Positions 8,596 through 16,785 of a stretch of DNA of 64,000 bases are shown one piece after another. The translations under genes were made by a program, and so were the position numbers. The DNA is taken from assembly GCA_015231595.1 (NCBI GenBank), contig JADGBH010000007.1:1-64000 (forward strand), read 5' to 3'. Position 1 is the first letter of the stretch. The number at the start of each line of letters is the position of its first letter. The notes beneath the pieces were generated by a model, which worked only from the letters and a program-made list of their open reading frames with translations, was not told where the DNA came from and made no database searches. Origin of the DNA: Desulfobacterales bacterium (GTDB lineage: Bacteria; Desulfobacterota; Desulfobacteria; Desulfobacterales; JADGBH01).

Positions 8596-8670
8596 GGCGA
8601 TTCATCCTCGACCACAAGGGTTGATGTGTTCTCGCCGTTTTCTATAAAAATTATAAAGGAGAATAGTGAA

Positions 8671-8793
8671 ATGGGTAGAGGCGATCAAAAAACTAAAAAA
8701 GGTAAGATATTTAGAGATTCATTTGGAAAATCAAGACCGCGAAAAAAGAAAAAAAATGAAGCAAAAAAAGATGCTTCAAAAAAAGATGCTTAA
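8671..8793 (+). CDS. 30S ribosomal protein THX (bTHX)
   Basis: The 40-residue product begins MGRGDQKTKKGKIFRDSFGK and is followed by SRPRKKKK, which matches the small basic THX family (MGKGDKKTKRGKIFRGTYG-type) that binds the 30S subunit head. The Lys-rich C-terminal tail is longer than the core. An AAAGGAG at 8655-8661 is well placed for the ATG at 8671. A longer frame in the same phase starts at 8554 but has no family match in its N-terminal part and begins inside the IscB element hairpin, so it is not used. The gene was probably next to the GNAT gene before the element inserted. Confidence 0.8.
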   Translation: MGRGDQKTKKGKIFRDSFGKSRPRKKKKNEAKKDASKKDA

Positions 8794-8826
8794 TCTTAGA
8801 ATTGTTTAATTTTGTAGAGGTTACAA

Positions 8827-8857
8827 GTAGGGCAAGGTCTTTTACAACCTACCCTAC
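8827..8857. terminator. GTAGGG...CCCTAC hairpin between convergent genes
   Basis: GTAGGG (8827-8832) pairs with CCCTAC (8852-8857), with an inner GGT/ACC pairing. It lies between the end of the THX gene and the end of gspE, which converge, so it could terminate both. The flank CCTACAAGCATAAAAA resembles CCTACAAACGTAAAAA at 30121, so it belongs to a repeat family. Confidence 0.45.
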
Positions 8858-8919
8858 AAGCATAAAAAGACTACAACTATCCATTCCCTCATTTTAATAG
8901 ATAATCAAGAGATATAGGA

Positions 8920-10650
8920 TTACGTAACTCTTAAAACTTCTTCTATAGTTGTAGCTCCTTGTAAAACTTTATTGACTCCATCTTGACGTAAAGTAATCAT
9001 ATTCGCTCGCATAGCCTCACTTTTTATCCTAAAAGAATCATAAGTTTTAAGAATTACAGTCTTTAGATGGCTATCAAGCACCATTACTTCAAAAATTCCG
9101 ATTCGCCCTTTGTATCCTGTGTTTATACAGAAATCACAACCTTTACTCCTGCAGATAGTTGGATTTTTATACATATCAGGCGTAATACCTATACTGTCAA
9201 GGGCGGCGTCGTCGGGAGTGTATTGCTCTTTGCAGTTATTACATAAAACCCTTACTAATCTTTGGGCAACAACTGCGATAACAGAAGAAGAAATTAAAAA
9301 AGGTTCAATTCCGATATCTACTATACGAGTAATTGCACTTGCTGAATCGTTTGTATGAAGGGTTGAAAAAACAAGATGACCTGTTAAAGCTGATTGAACA
9401 GCTATTTCGGCAGTTTCACGATCTCTTATTTCTCCGATAAGTATAACATCAGGGTCTTGTCTTACGATTGAACGAAGCCCTCTTGCAAATGTAAGGTTTA
9501 TTTTAGAATTTACCTGTATTTGGCTGATACCTTTTATCTGATATTCAACAGGATCTTCTATTGTTATTATGTTAATATCAGGAGAATTAAGATAAGATAA
9601 AATGCCATATAAAGTTGTTGTTTTTCCGCTTCCTGTGGGGCCTGTAACAAGTATAATGCCGTTTGGAGCATGAATAAGCTTTTGTATTAATTGCAGCCTG
9701 TTTTCATCAATTCCAAGTTCTGGAAGTCTTAAAATAGAGGAGCTTTTATTCAAAAGCCTTAAAACAACTCTCTCTCCAAAAGAAGTAGGTATTGTCGAAA
9801 CTCTTATATCTATAGACATGTCCCCTACTCTAACCTCAAACCTACCATCCTGAGGTAGTCTTTTTTCTGCAATATTCATTTTGCACATAACTTTAATTCT
9901 GGAAATCAAGGAAGATTGCAGCCATTTAGGCGGAGTAACAAAATCATATAATATTCCGTCAATTCTGTATCTGACTTTAAAACTATCTTGATAAGGCTCA
10001 ATGTGAATATCACTAGCCCTATCTTTTATTGATTGGGAAATAATATGATTCACAAGTTTAATTATTGGTGCATCACTTGTATCATCAAGAAGGTCGGCAG
10101 TTGCTTCAATTTCGTCAATAATGTTCTCGCTACTATCTTCAATGTCTTGAACAAGTTGCTCTGCTGAATCTCTACTTTGATCATAAGCGGTATTTATAGC
10201 AGAAAGAATCGTAGTATGAGGAGCTAGTACTACTTTAAAATCTTTTGCGTTTATAATTTTTAAAAGATCATCAACGGCATGAAAGTTTATCGGGTCATCT
10301 ATAGCAATAATCCAGATATCCTTATTTTTATTTGTAATATCGCTATCATCAGAAACATTATGGCTTAATATAGGCACTATAACATGCTTTTTTAAAAAAT
10401 GAATTGGTATTTTTTCTATAAAAGCTGTATCCATATTTTCTAAAGTAAGTCTTTGATAAACTGGCATATCATAACTAAGACTAAATGCTTCGAGCAAATC
10501 TGATTCTGTAATTATTTTTTTTTGAACAAGCATTTTGCCGAAACTTTGACTTTGCTGAAAAGAAAGCCTTTTAGCTTCATCAATGTCTTCTTGCTTTATA
10601 TTAAATTTTTCTAATAAAATATTTGTAAGTTGTTTATTCATCGAAGCCAT
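8920..10650 (-). CDS. gspE: Type II secretion ATPase GspE
   Basis: The product is a 576-residue secretion ATPase. An N-terminal GspE/MshEN domain is followed by the ATPase with Walker A GPTGSGKTTTLYG near residue 337, an Asp-rich EDPVEYQ segment, Walker B DVILIGEIRDRETAE near 401 and a His-box TLHTND. A zinc-binding pair (CNNC and CRSKGCDFC) lies near the C terminus. It powers pseudopilus assembly at the cytoplasmic face of the inner membrane. The GTG at 10653 is an alternative start; the ATG at 10650 sits at a good distance from an AGGCAG site. It is the last gene of the gspI-to-gspE operon, 9 bases after gspD. Confidence 0.95.
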   Translation of the reverse strand: MASMNKQLTNILLEKFNIKQEDIDEAKRLSFQQSQSFGKMLVQKKIITESDLLEAFSLSYDMPVYQRLTLENMDTAFIEKIPIHFLKKHVIVPILSHNVSDDSDITNKNKDIWIIAIDDPINFHAVDDLLKIINAKDFKVVLAPHTTILSAINTAYDQSRDSAEQLVQDIEDSSENIIDEIEATADLLDDTSDAPIIKLVNHIISQSIKDRASDIHIEPYQDSFKVRYRIDGILYDFVTPPKWLQSSLISRIKVMCKMNIAEKRLPQDGRFEVRVGDMSIDIRVSTIPTSFGERVVLRLLNKSSSILRLPELGIDENRLQLIQKLIHAPNGIILVTGPTGSGKTTTLYGILSYLNSPDINIITIEDPVEYQIKGISQIQVNSKINLTFARGLRSIVRQDPDVILIGEIRDRETAEIAVQSALTGHLVFSTLHTNDSASAITRIVDIGIEPFLISSSVIAVVAQRLVRVLCNNCKEQYTPDDAALDSIGITPDMYKNPTICRSKGCDFCINTGYKGRIGIFEVMVLDSHLKTVILKTYDSFRIKSEAMRANMITLRQDGVNKVLQGATTIEEVLRVT

Positions 10651-10659
10651 CACATCTGC

Positions 10660-12687
10660 CTAATTTGATTTGTTTTTATTTTCAGATTTTTGTTCTGAAT
10701 TTTCTTTTTGTTTAGTTTCAGGCTTTTCATCTTTATTATCTAATTTTATACTAAACTCCTTGACTCTTTCAATTTCGCCTTTTTTTAATTCATATATTGT
10801 TTGGGCTTCGACTGGGCTTTCAATAACATGGGGAGTCAAAAAAACAAATAAATTTGTTTTTTCGTTTGAATTTGAAATTGATTTAAAAAGCCATCCAAAA
10901 AAAGGGATATCTCCTAAACATGGAACTTTATGAGTTGTAAGGGAAAAACTGTCATCAATTAATCCTCCAATAACAACTGTATTGTTATCTTTTACAATAA
11001 CAGTAGTATCAAAAGTTCGTTTTAGAGTTGTAGGTCTGTTATCTCCACTTGACATGAGTTGATCAAGTTTTGTTATTTCATGGTCAATCTTTAGCTTTAC
11101 AGTTCTATCTTGGCTTATATTAGGTGTAATTTTAAGGGTAATACCTACATCTTTATACTCATACGTGTTATAAGATTCAACTGTTGATGCTCCAGATTTT
11201 GTTAAATACGGAATGTTTTTTCCAACACTTATTTTAGCTTCTTCATTATTAGTTGTAAGTAATTGAGGAGTAGAAAGTATATTTACATCTTTATCATTGT
11301 TGTAATGCTGAATGACAGCTGCAAGACTTGGAAATTTTATGCCTCCTACTTCAATTGCTTCGGCAAAAGCTCCAACCGTAAAACCAGCTGGCATTGATCC
11401 AACGCCAGCGATGTTAGGCGTAATCATTCCTGAGATATTGCTGTAACCGCTTTCACTTCCACCTCCAAAACCAGCTCCATAGCCTCCATCACGGTTTAAA
11501 TAAGCAGATTTACCCATAACTTGCCATTCTGTGCCAAAATTAAAACCTTTATCTACGTTTACTTCCATTATAAGACATTCGATATAAACCATAGAACGAG
11601 GAATATCCAATTTTTGTATTAAATCGTCAAGTACTTGAAAATCATCCTTATCCGCCATTATTATAAGACTGTTAGTTGCTTTGTCTGCGGTTATTTTTAT
11701 TGACTCTGAAATTATAGCTGCTTTTGCTTTTTCTGCAGGATTTTGTTGAGGCGCGGTTGTTGATTGTTTTCTTGCGAGTTCTTCCAAAACTTTTACCAGC
11801 TCCTCAGCTTTCGCATTTTGAAGATAATAAACATGAAATCTTGCTTTTCCTTTTGGAATTTCTTTGTCAAGATATTTGACTAACTCTTTAATTTTATTTG
11901 CCTCGATCTCATTTGATATTATTATAATGGAATTAGTTCTTTCATCAGCTACGAATCGTATCATAGAAGGTCTTGGCTGTTGAGGCGTCTGCCTTTGGTA
12001 AAAAACCGTATGAAGTGTTTTTGCAAGCTTGGAAGCATCAGCATTCTCAAGAGTAAGGACTGTAAGTTCTTCACTTAAATCCTGAATATCAATAAAATCT
12101 ATAATTTGCATTAGCCGTTTTATATTGGAATAATAATCCGCAATTATTAAAGTGTTCGTAGGATTATAAGTTAATACAACGCTGTTTTTTGACACTAATG
12201 GAGCGAGCATTCTCTTAATTTCATTAGGATCTGCATATTTTAATTGAAGAACCTGAGTAACAAGTTTATCTTCAGATGGCGCATCTGCTTTAAATTTGGT
12301 TTCTATATTTTTAGATCGAGCTTCAGGAGCTGGAATTATTTTAACGACTTCTCCTGATTTAACAAGAGTAAAGTTATTAACTTCAAGCACAGATTCAAAA
12401 ACTTTATAGGCTTCTTCAACGGAAATCTTTGAAGGAGATATTATTGTTATTTTTCCTTTTACTTTGTCGTCAATAATAAAATTTGTGCCTGTAATCTGGC
12501 TGATAAATTTAATAAAAGCTCGTATATCAGCATCATTAAAGTCTATCATTACGGATCTGTCTCCATCCGAAGAGGTTCCAAGAGGAGGAGAATCTTCTTG
12601 CCCGTAAGAAGATGCATTAATTAAAAAAATTGTAATTATCACGAATACAGCTTTAAAAATTTTTTTATCCAAAATCATATTTGCCAT
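10660..12687 (-). CDS. gspD: Type II secretion secretin GspD
   Basis: The 675-residue protein has a signal peptide (to about ...ASSYGQED), an N0 domain (VMIDFNDADIRAFIKFISQITG), successive N1-N3 ring domains and the C-terminal secretin domain (TYEYKDVGITLKITPNIS, VVIGGLIDD, PCLGDIPFFGWLFKS). Secretins form the outer-membrane channel of the secretion machine. The region around residues 395-435 is Gly/Ser/Tyr-rich, as often in the secretin gate area. A hydrophilic Lys/Glu/Asn-rich tail ends the protein. The first ATG is at 12687; an AGGA better spaced for the ATG at 12678 suggests a start three codons later. Confidence 0.95.
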   Translation of the reverse strand: MANMILDKKIFKAVFVIITIFLINASSYGQEDSPPLGTSSDGDRSVMIDFNDADIRAFIKFISQITGTNFIIDDKVKGKITIISPSKISVEEAYKVFESVLEVNNFTLVKSGEVVKIIPAPEARSKNIETKFKADAPSEDKLVTQVLQLKYADPNEIKRMLAPLVSKNSVVLTYNPTNTLIIADYYSNIKRLMQIIDFIDIQDLSEELTVLTLENADASKLAKTLHTVFYQRQTPQQPRPSMIRFVADERTNSIIIISNEIEANKIKELVKYLDKEIPKGKARFHVYYLQNAKAEELVKVLEELARKQSTTAPQQNPAEKAKAAIISESIKITADKATNSLIIMADKDDFQVLDDLIQKLDIPRSMVYIECLIMEVNVDKGFNFGTEWQVMGKSAYLNRDGGYGAGFGGGSESGYSNISGMITPNIAGVGSMPAGFTVGAFAEAIEVGGIKFPSLAAVIQHYNNDKDVNILSTPQLLTTNNEEAKISVGKNIPYLTKSGASTVESYNTYEYKDVGITLKITPNISQDRTVKLKIDHEITKLDQLMSSGDNRPTTLKRTFDTTVIVKDNNTVVIGGLIDDSFSLTTHKVPCLGDIPFFGWLFKSISNSNEKTNLFVFLTPHVIESPVEAQTIYELKKGEIERVKEFSIKLDNKDEKPETKQKENSEQKSENKNKSN

Positions 12688-12784
12688 CCTGCTTTACTTC
12701 TAAAATATTTAATGATTCTAAACTATTAGAATTATAAGTTTGATTTATAATGCGAATCTAATTTAGGCATCGTTCAAATTTAAT

Positions 12785-12882
12785 TTACACTTTTTAATTC
12801 TGAATTCTCGCGAAGGTAGGAATCCAGTTTAAATTTCGTATTCTCTGAAAGTGTTAATTAGTTTTCATGCATTATGAAGGAT
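12785..12882. repeat. Dispersed ACACTTT/AAAGTGT repeat, copy 1 (left arm eroded)
   Basis: ACACTTT and AAAGTGT flank a CGCGAAGGTAGGAATCCAG core, followed by TTTTCATGC and TATGAAGGAT. The same order occurs at 37576-37698 and, more degraded, at 47741-47829. The left half of the inner palindrome seen in copy 2 is missing here. The repeat occupies most of the spacer between gspC and gspD. Confidence 0.7.
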
Positions 12883-12886
12883 TCCC

Positions 12887-13759
12887 CTAATTTATATTAA
12901 AATCAATAGTTTTATCTTGCCCTTTTCTTTTTATTTGTAATGAAACGCTTGACGCTGATCTTAATTGATCATAAAATTTTAAGGCATCATCAACGCTTGA
13001 TATAGCTTCTCCATTAACTCCTTTAATGATATCACCACTTTCAAGACCTAATTGAGTAAAAATTGAATTAGGCTGAACTCTGCTTACTAAAAGGCCTTCA
13101 GGCCGTCCTTGCTCAATATATGGCCGTATGTTAATTTGTCCCATTAAAGCGGGTAAATTATTAAATGCATCATCTATTTGTGTTTTTTGAACATTGACTG
13201 TCTGTATATCGCCGTAAGATAACGAAGGAGGCTGATTAGAAGAATAAGGCTGGCCAGACCTTTTTAAACTCTTATCGTCATTTTTTTCCATACTAAGGGT
13301 TTGATCCTTGCCATTTAAACTTAAAATAACTTGTTCTTTTAAAATTCGAGTTATTTTAGCGTTCTGAATAGTGTCGCCAACAGAATATAAATCCTGCTTC
13401 TTTGTTTTTGAATCCTCAATTATGGCGTAACTATTTGTATTTTGACCAGCAATAGTTCCGTAAAGTTTTAAATTAAGCGTAGTTTCTGGCAAATCAATAA
13501 CCTCTTGAATTTCTTCCTTAATTTCAGCTTTATCGTTTTGAGAATTAAATATGTTTCGTTCCTTTATGGATGCGTAACTTTGTATGGGTTTATAAATCTT
13601 TTGAGCCTTGTTTTTAATATAAATATCATTTGAATATCCAATAGCTGATGGAGGAATAGCGATCTTAGAAGACAATACTCTATAAAAAGAAAGAACTCCT
13701 AAATAAATCAAAGATGTTAACAACAATAGATATATTCCTAAAAATAAACGTTTAATCAT
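12887..13759 (-). CDS. gspC: Type II secretion inner-membrane protein GspC (PDZ)
   Basis: The 290-residue protein has one N-terminal transmembrane helix (about 5-25), a GspC homology region (LNLKLYGTIAGQNTNSYAII ... DLYSVGDTI) and a C-terminal PDZ domain (GLLVSRVQPNSIFTQLGLES followed by GDIIKGVNGE). GspC connects the inner-membrane platform to the secretin through its homology region, while the PDZ domain may help select cargo. It lies between gspN and gspD on the same strand, with a repeat-filled spacer before gspD. Confidence 0.88.
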   Translation of the reverse strand: MIKRLFLGIYLLLLTSLIYLGVLSFYRVLSSKIAIPPSAIGYSNDIYIKNKAQKIYKPIQSYASIKERNIFNSQNDKAEIKEEIQEVIDLPETTLNLKLYGTIAGQNTNSYAIIEDSKTKKQDLYSVGDTIQNAKITRILKEQVILSLNGKDQTLSMEKNDDKSLKRSGQPYSSNQPPSLSYGDIQTVNVQKTQIDDAFNNLPALMGQINIRPYIEQGRPEGLLVSRVQPNSIFTQLGLESGDIIKGVNGEAISSVDDALKFYDQLRSASSVSLQIKRKGQDKTIDFNIN

Positions 13760-13771
13760 AAATAGAAACCT

Positions 13772-14656
13772 TTAAATCAAAGAAAAACTCGGTCTTTTCG
13801 GAGAGCCTGTCAACTTAAATGGAAAGCCATCTTTAGAAGGCTTATTCTTGAAAATCGCATTTATAGGTAATTTTTTTCCGAGCTGGGATAAAAAGCTCGG
13901 ATTCGGCTGAATATTTCCTGAAAGATTTAACGAGCTGTTTTTGATGTCATTATTATTAATAACTATAGCGCCTGAAACAGAAATATCAGACTGTTCTGAT
14001 TTTACTGAAAGAGATTTAATGTTTATATTAAAATTATCAATCTCTGCTTCAGCCTTAATGGAAGTTACAATAAAATTATTAAGCTCGCTTATACCTAAGA
14101 TTGGCTTTGCAAGCCACATCTTTCCTTGGGCGATTTTAATATCAATTTCAACTTTATAAAATTTATTTGCTTCATTTTTGTCAAACTTAATATTTCCAGT
14201 CACAAGTCCGGCTATGTTAAAATCTTTGATATTATTTATTTCTGGTATTTTATTAATATTAATCTTAGACAAATTTGATTCAACAAACATATTTTTTGCT
14301 TTAAGCTTTTTTGCAACATCAACAGTTCCTTTTATTATGCCATCATAGGCTTTAATTCGGTATGATACCGATATAAGCGGTCTAAAAACAGAAAAAAAAT
14401 GGGGATATAATTTTAGTTCATTTAAAAATAAAACTTTTTCATCTTTATTTAATATATTGACACCGGAAAATTGAAGCCCTGGCGGAAAGCAAGGTTTAAT
14501 TCCATTTATGTCTGTCTTAATCCTGTTATCTATTCTGTTTAGCTTATATTCTGCAAAATTTTTTGCATCATCAGAAGGAAACAAATAATAAATAAAAAAT
14601 ATCGCAACTCCGATGCAATAAACAAAATATCCTATCCATTTTAATAAATTTTTCAT
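13772..14656 (-). CDS. gspN: Type II secretion protein GspN
   Basis: The 294-residue protein has an N-terminal membrane helix (about 7-25) followed by a beta-rich periplasmic region with repeated amphipathic strands, ending in GFPFKLTGSPKRPSFSL, characteristic of the GspN family found in deltaproteobacterial secretion operons. Its exact role in secretion is not settled. It is placed between gspM (16 bases upstream) and gspC (12 bases downstream), which supports the name. Sequence conservation in this family is low, so context carries part of the call. Confidence 0.8.
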   Translation of the reverse strand: MKNLLKWIGYFVYCIGVAIFFIYYLFPSDDAKNFAEYKLNRIDNRIKTDINGIKPCFPPGLQFSGVNILNKDEKVLFLNELKLYPHFFSVFRPLISVSYRIKAYDGIIKGTVDVAKKLKAKNMFVESNLSKININKIPEINNIKDFNIAGLVTGNIKFDKNEANKFYKVEIDIKIAQGKMWLAKPILGISELNNFIVTSIKAEAEIDNFNINIKSLSVKSEQSDISVSGAIVINNNDIKNSSLNLSGNIQPNPSFLSQLGKKLPINAIFKNKPSKDGFPFKLTGSPKRPSFSLI

Positions 14657-14672
14657 AAATATTTTTATACTC

Positions 14673-15221
14673 TTATTGTGGTTCTAATGTTTCAGCCTGT
14701 AAAGTAGCGGTTAATAATTTATCAGCTTGACTCGCCTGGGATATTGTCATTCGTTTTATAAATACAATATTTTTTGACGTTTCTACCATGTGCATAAAAG
14801 AAATAAGCTGTTCCAAGCCTATTGATTGTAATTTAATTTCAACAATAATATTTTTGTAATTACTTCCCTTTGAAGTTGATGTTGAAGGCTTCATATAAAC
14901 AACTTTATCTTTTATCCCGGCTTCTCCAGCTAATTTATCAAGAAATGAAAAAAGAGTAAAATTCACGTCCCTTTGTTGAAAAATATCTACTGATATTTCG
15001 GATGCTTTTTTAATTGAATCAGCCTCAAATTTTAATTCCATAAGAGTTTCTATTATTTTTTTATTCACAGAAATTTTTCTTTTTAAAAGTTCTTTTTTTT
15101 CCATGAACGGATAAATACCAAACTGGATAATAAAGAATATAACAATAAAACTTATTCCTGCAGATATAAAATTTCTTTCTCGTCTATTTAGTTTTATTTT
15201 CGATGTAATTAAGTTAATCAT
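14673..15221 (-). CDS. gspM: Type II secretion protein GspM
   Basis: The 182-residue protein has a short cytoplasmic tail, one transmembrane helix (about 21-39), a coiled-coil segment and a periplasmic ferredoxin-like domain, as in GspM/PilO. GspM pairs with GspL in the inner-membrane platform. The gene starts 4 bases after gspL ends. The call rests on topology, size and position more than on strong motifs. Confidence 0.8.
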   Translation of the reverse strand: MINLITSKIKLNRRERNFISAGISFIVIFFIIQFGIYPFMEKKELLKRKISVNKKIIETLMELKFEADSIKKASEISVDIFQQRDVNFTLFSFLDKLAGEAGIKDKVVYMKPSTSTSKGSNYKNIIVEIKLQSIGLEQLISFMHMVETSKNIVFIKRMTISQASQADKLLTATLQAETLEPQ

Positions 15222-15225
15222 TTTT

Positions 15226-16668
15226 TTAAATATCTATTTTAAGTTTAAAGTCTATGCCATTTTTTCCAGCAGTTGCTGAGCTGATAATTACTTTTTTGAA
15301 AATATCAGATCTCTCAATTTTTCCTTTAATTTCGTCAATAGAGTTATAAGTATCTGTTACGCCTGACAGTTGAACGCCTTCAGGCCCAATTACAAGCCTT
15401 GATATTTCCACATTAATAGTTTTAGGGATCTTTTGGCTTATTTCATTCAAAATATCAATCGCAAAGACGTTATTAACTAGTTCTTGATTTAATAAATTTT
15501 TTTCTTTTAATTCTTTTAACTTTATTTTTACCTGCTGAACAGAATCAACAATTTTATTTATTTCTGGAAAAGTTAACTTTACAATCTCATTTATTTGTTT
15601 CTGTTCTTTTAAAAACTCACTATTGAGAGAATTAATATCAAAAATAATATTAATGAATAACAGAATAATAGCAAATAAGCCTACTATTCCTGTTTTAATG
15701 AAATCTGATTTGTGTTCTTCCCATATTTTTTTAAAAGCAAAAGTTTTTTTTTGAAAATTAAGACCTTCGATTGTTTCATTTTCAATTAACGCTAAAGCAA
15801 GAGCTCCATCCATCAAACATGGATTCCATGAAGAAGTATCATCAAGCTTTACCCGTATATTCACATGATTTATCAAATCAAGTTTTTTTACTTTTATTCC
15901 CAAGCTTTCTTCTATCTCTTTTTCAGAATGAATAGAATTTTCAATGCCCGAGCCTGTTATAACTAAATTTTCAACATTAAATTCAACTCCAAAAACTTCT
16001 TCAAAATAATCAATAGCTTGCCGTATAGAAGAGCAAATAAATTTAATTTTATCGGAAGAAGGCATTTTTAAAGACCTAATAATACAGATTTGTTTTGAAA
16101 AAGAAAAACACAAAATAGCTTTTTCTTTATCTATGTCAAGAAATAAATGGTTTTCAGAAAAATCAGAGATACGACTAAAAGCAAGAGCTGTAGAATACCC
16201 TTTACTTGTAATAATTTCCGGAACAATATTATAAGCATCAAAAAAATCAAAATAAAATTTTAATTTTTCTTTAGATATCGCGCATGTAACAATATCTGTA
16301 TTTTCTTTATTTTCAAATGATTTTAAAGCATAAAAATCAATTTCAATATCTTCAGCCTGAAGCAATAATTTTGATTCAAGCTCAAAAGGAAGCATTTGTC
16401 TTATTTTTCGTTCTTCCTTAAATGGAACGGAAAGATTTCTATAAGTAATATCGTCAGGGGGTAAAGCGACAGCTAATGAGCACCCTTTTAAATCAAATGA
16501 AGTTTCTAATTCGTCAAAAACAATTTTAAGGCTTGATTCAAAATCTTCAGTATTCTCAAAAGCAATAAATTTATGGGCTTCAATTACAGTACCTTTTAAT
16601 CCTGTTTTTAAGAGAACCGCTGTTATTCCATTATCTTTAATTTCAAGCCCAAGAGTTGTTTTACTCAT
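15226..16668 (-). CDS. gspL: Type II secretion protein GspL (PilM-like plus PilN-like)
   Basis: The 480-residue protein starts with an actin-like PilM/GspL cytoplasmic domain (LGLEIKDNGITAVLLK, then FKEERKIRQMLPFELES). One transmembrane helix follows (about 318-340), then a coiled coil and a PilN-like periplasmic domain (LSGVTDTYNSIDEIKGKIE). GspL recruits the GspE ATPase to the membrane and pairs with GspM. The gene is separated from gspK by 117 bases, the largest gap in the first half of this operon. Confidence 0.9.
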   Translation of the reverse strand: MSKTTLGLEIKDNGITAVLLKTGLKGTVIEAHKFIAFENTEDFESSLKIVFDELETSFDLKGCSLAVALPPDDITYRNLSVPFKEERKIRQMLPFELESKLLLQAEDIEIDFYALKSFENKENTDIVTCAISKEKLKFYFDFFDAYNIVPEIITSKGYSTALAFSRISDFSENHLFLDIDKEKAILCFSFSKQICIIRSLKMPSSDKIKFICSSIRQAIDYFEEVFGVEFNVENLVITGSGIENSIHSEKEIEESLGIKVKKLDLINHVNIRVKLDDTSSWNPCLMDGALALALIENETIEGLNFQKKTFAFKKIWEEHKSDFIKTGIVGLFAIILLFINIIFDINSLNSEFLKEQKQINEIVKLTFPEINKIVDSVQQVKIKLKELKEKNLLNQELVNNVFAIDILNEISQKIPKTINVEISRLVIGPEGVQLSGVTDTYNSIDEIKGKIERSDIFKKVIISSATAGKNGIDFKLKIDI

Positions 16669-16785
16669 AAATTTTTCCCAATATTTTTACAGCAACGTCG
16701 CAAAGGACATAAAGTTATTTCCGATAAAAGTTATACCAAATTCCCTTCCCAATTGATGGAAGAAGGTTCGGATGACGGTAAAAAA

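Larger units (their letters stand above)
7089..8618 (+). mobile_element. Solo IscB element (IS200/IS605-associated, no transposase)
   Basis: About 1.53 kb lies between two copies of CCTCGACCACAAG (7076-7088 and 8606-8618). It contains a structured leader, an intact iscB and a terminal hairpin, but no TnpA transposase. Deleting from 7089 through 8618 joins the GNAT reading frame to a stop three codons later and leaves the THX gene 46 bases downstream, a natural operon-like spacing. This supports these limits as real insertion boundaries. Whether the 13-bp copy is a target duplication or an element end resembling its target cannot be decided from one copy. Mobility would need a transposase in trans. 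Confidence 0.6.

Noticed and set aside
7089..8618. A Cas9 or CRISPR locus was considered for the RuvC/HNH protein.
   Set aside because: There is no repeat-spacer array, cas1 or cas2; size, PLMP domain and leader RNA position fit IscB.
8554..8670. N-terminal extension of the THX gene.
   Set aside because: It begins within the IscB right-end hairpin, has no family similarity, and a proper ribosome-binding site precedes the ATG at 8671.
16681..16785. A GTCGCAAAGGACA segment in the gspL-gspK spacer looks like part of a c-di-GMP (GEMM) riboswitch.
   Set aside because: The conserved GCAAACC start, GNRA loop and closing helices are missing, so only a short chance match remains.
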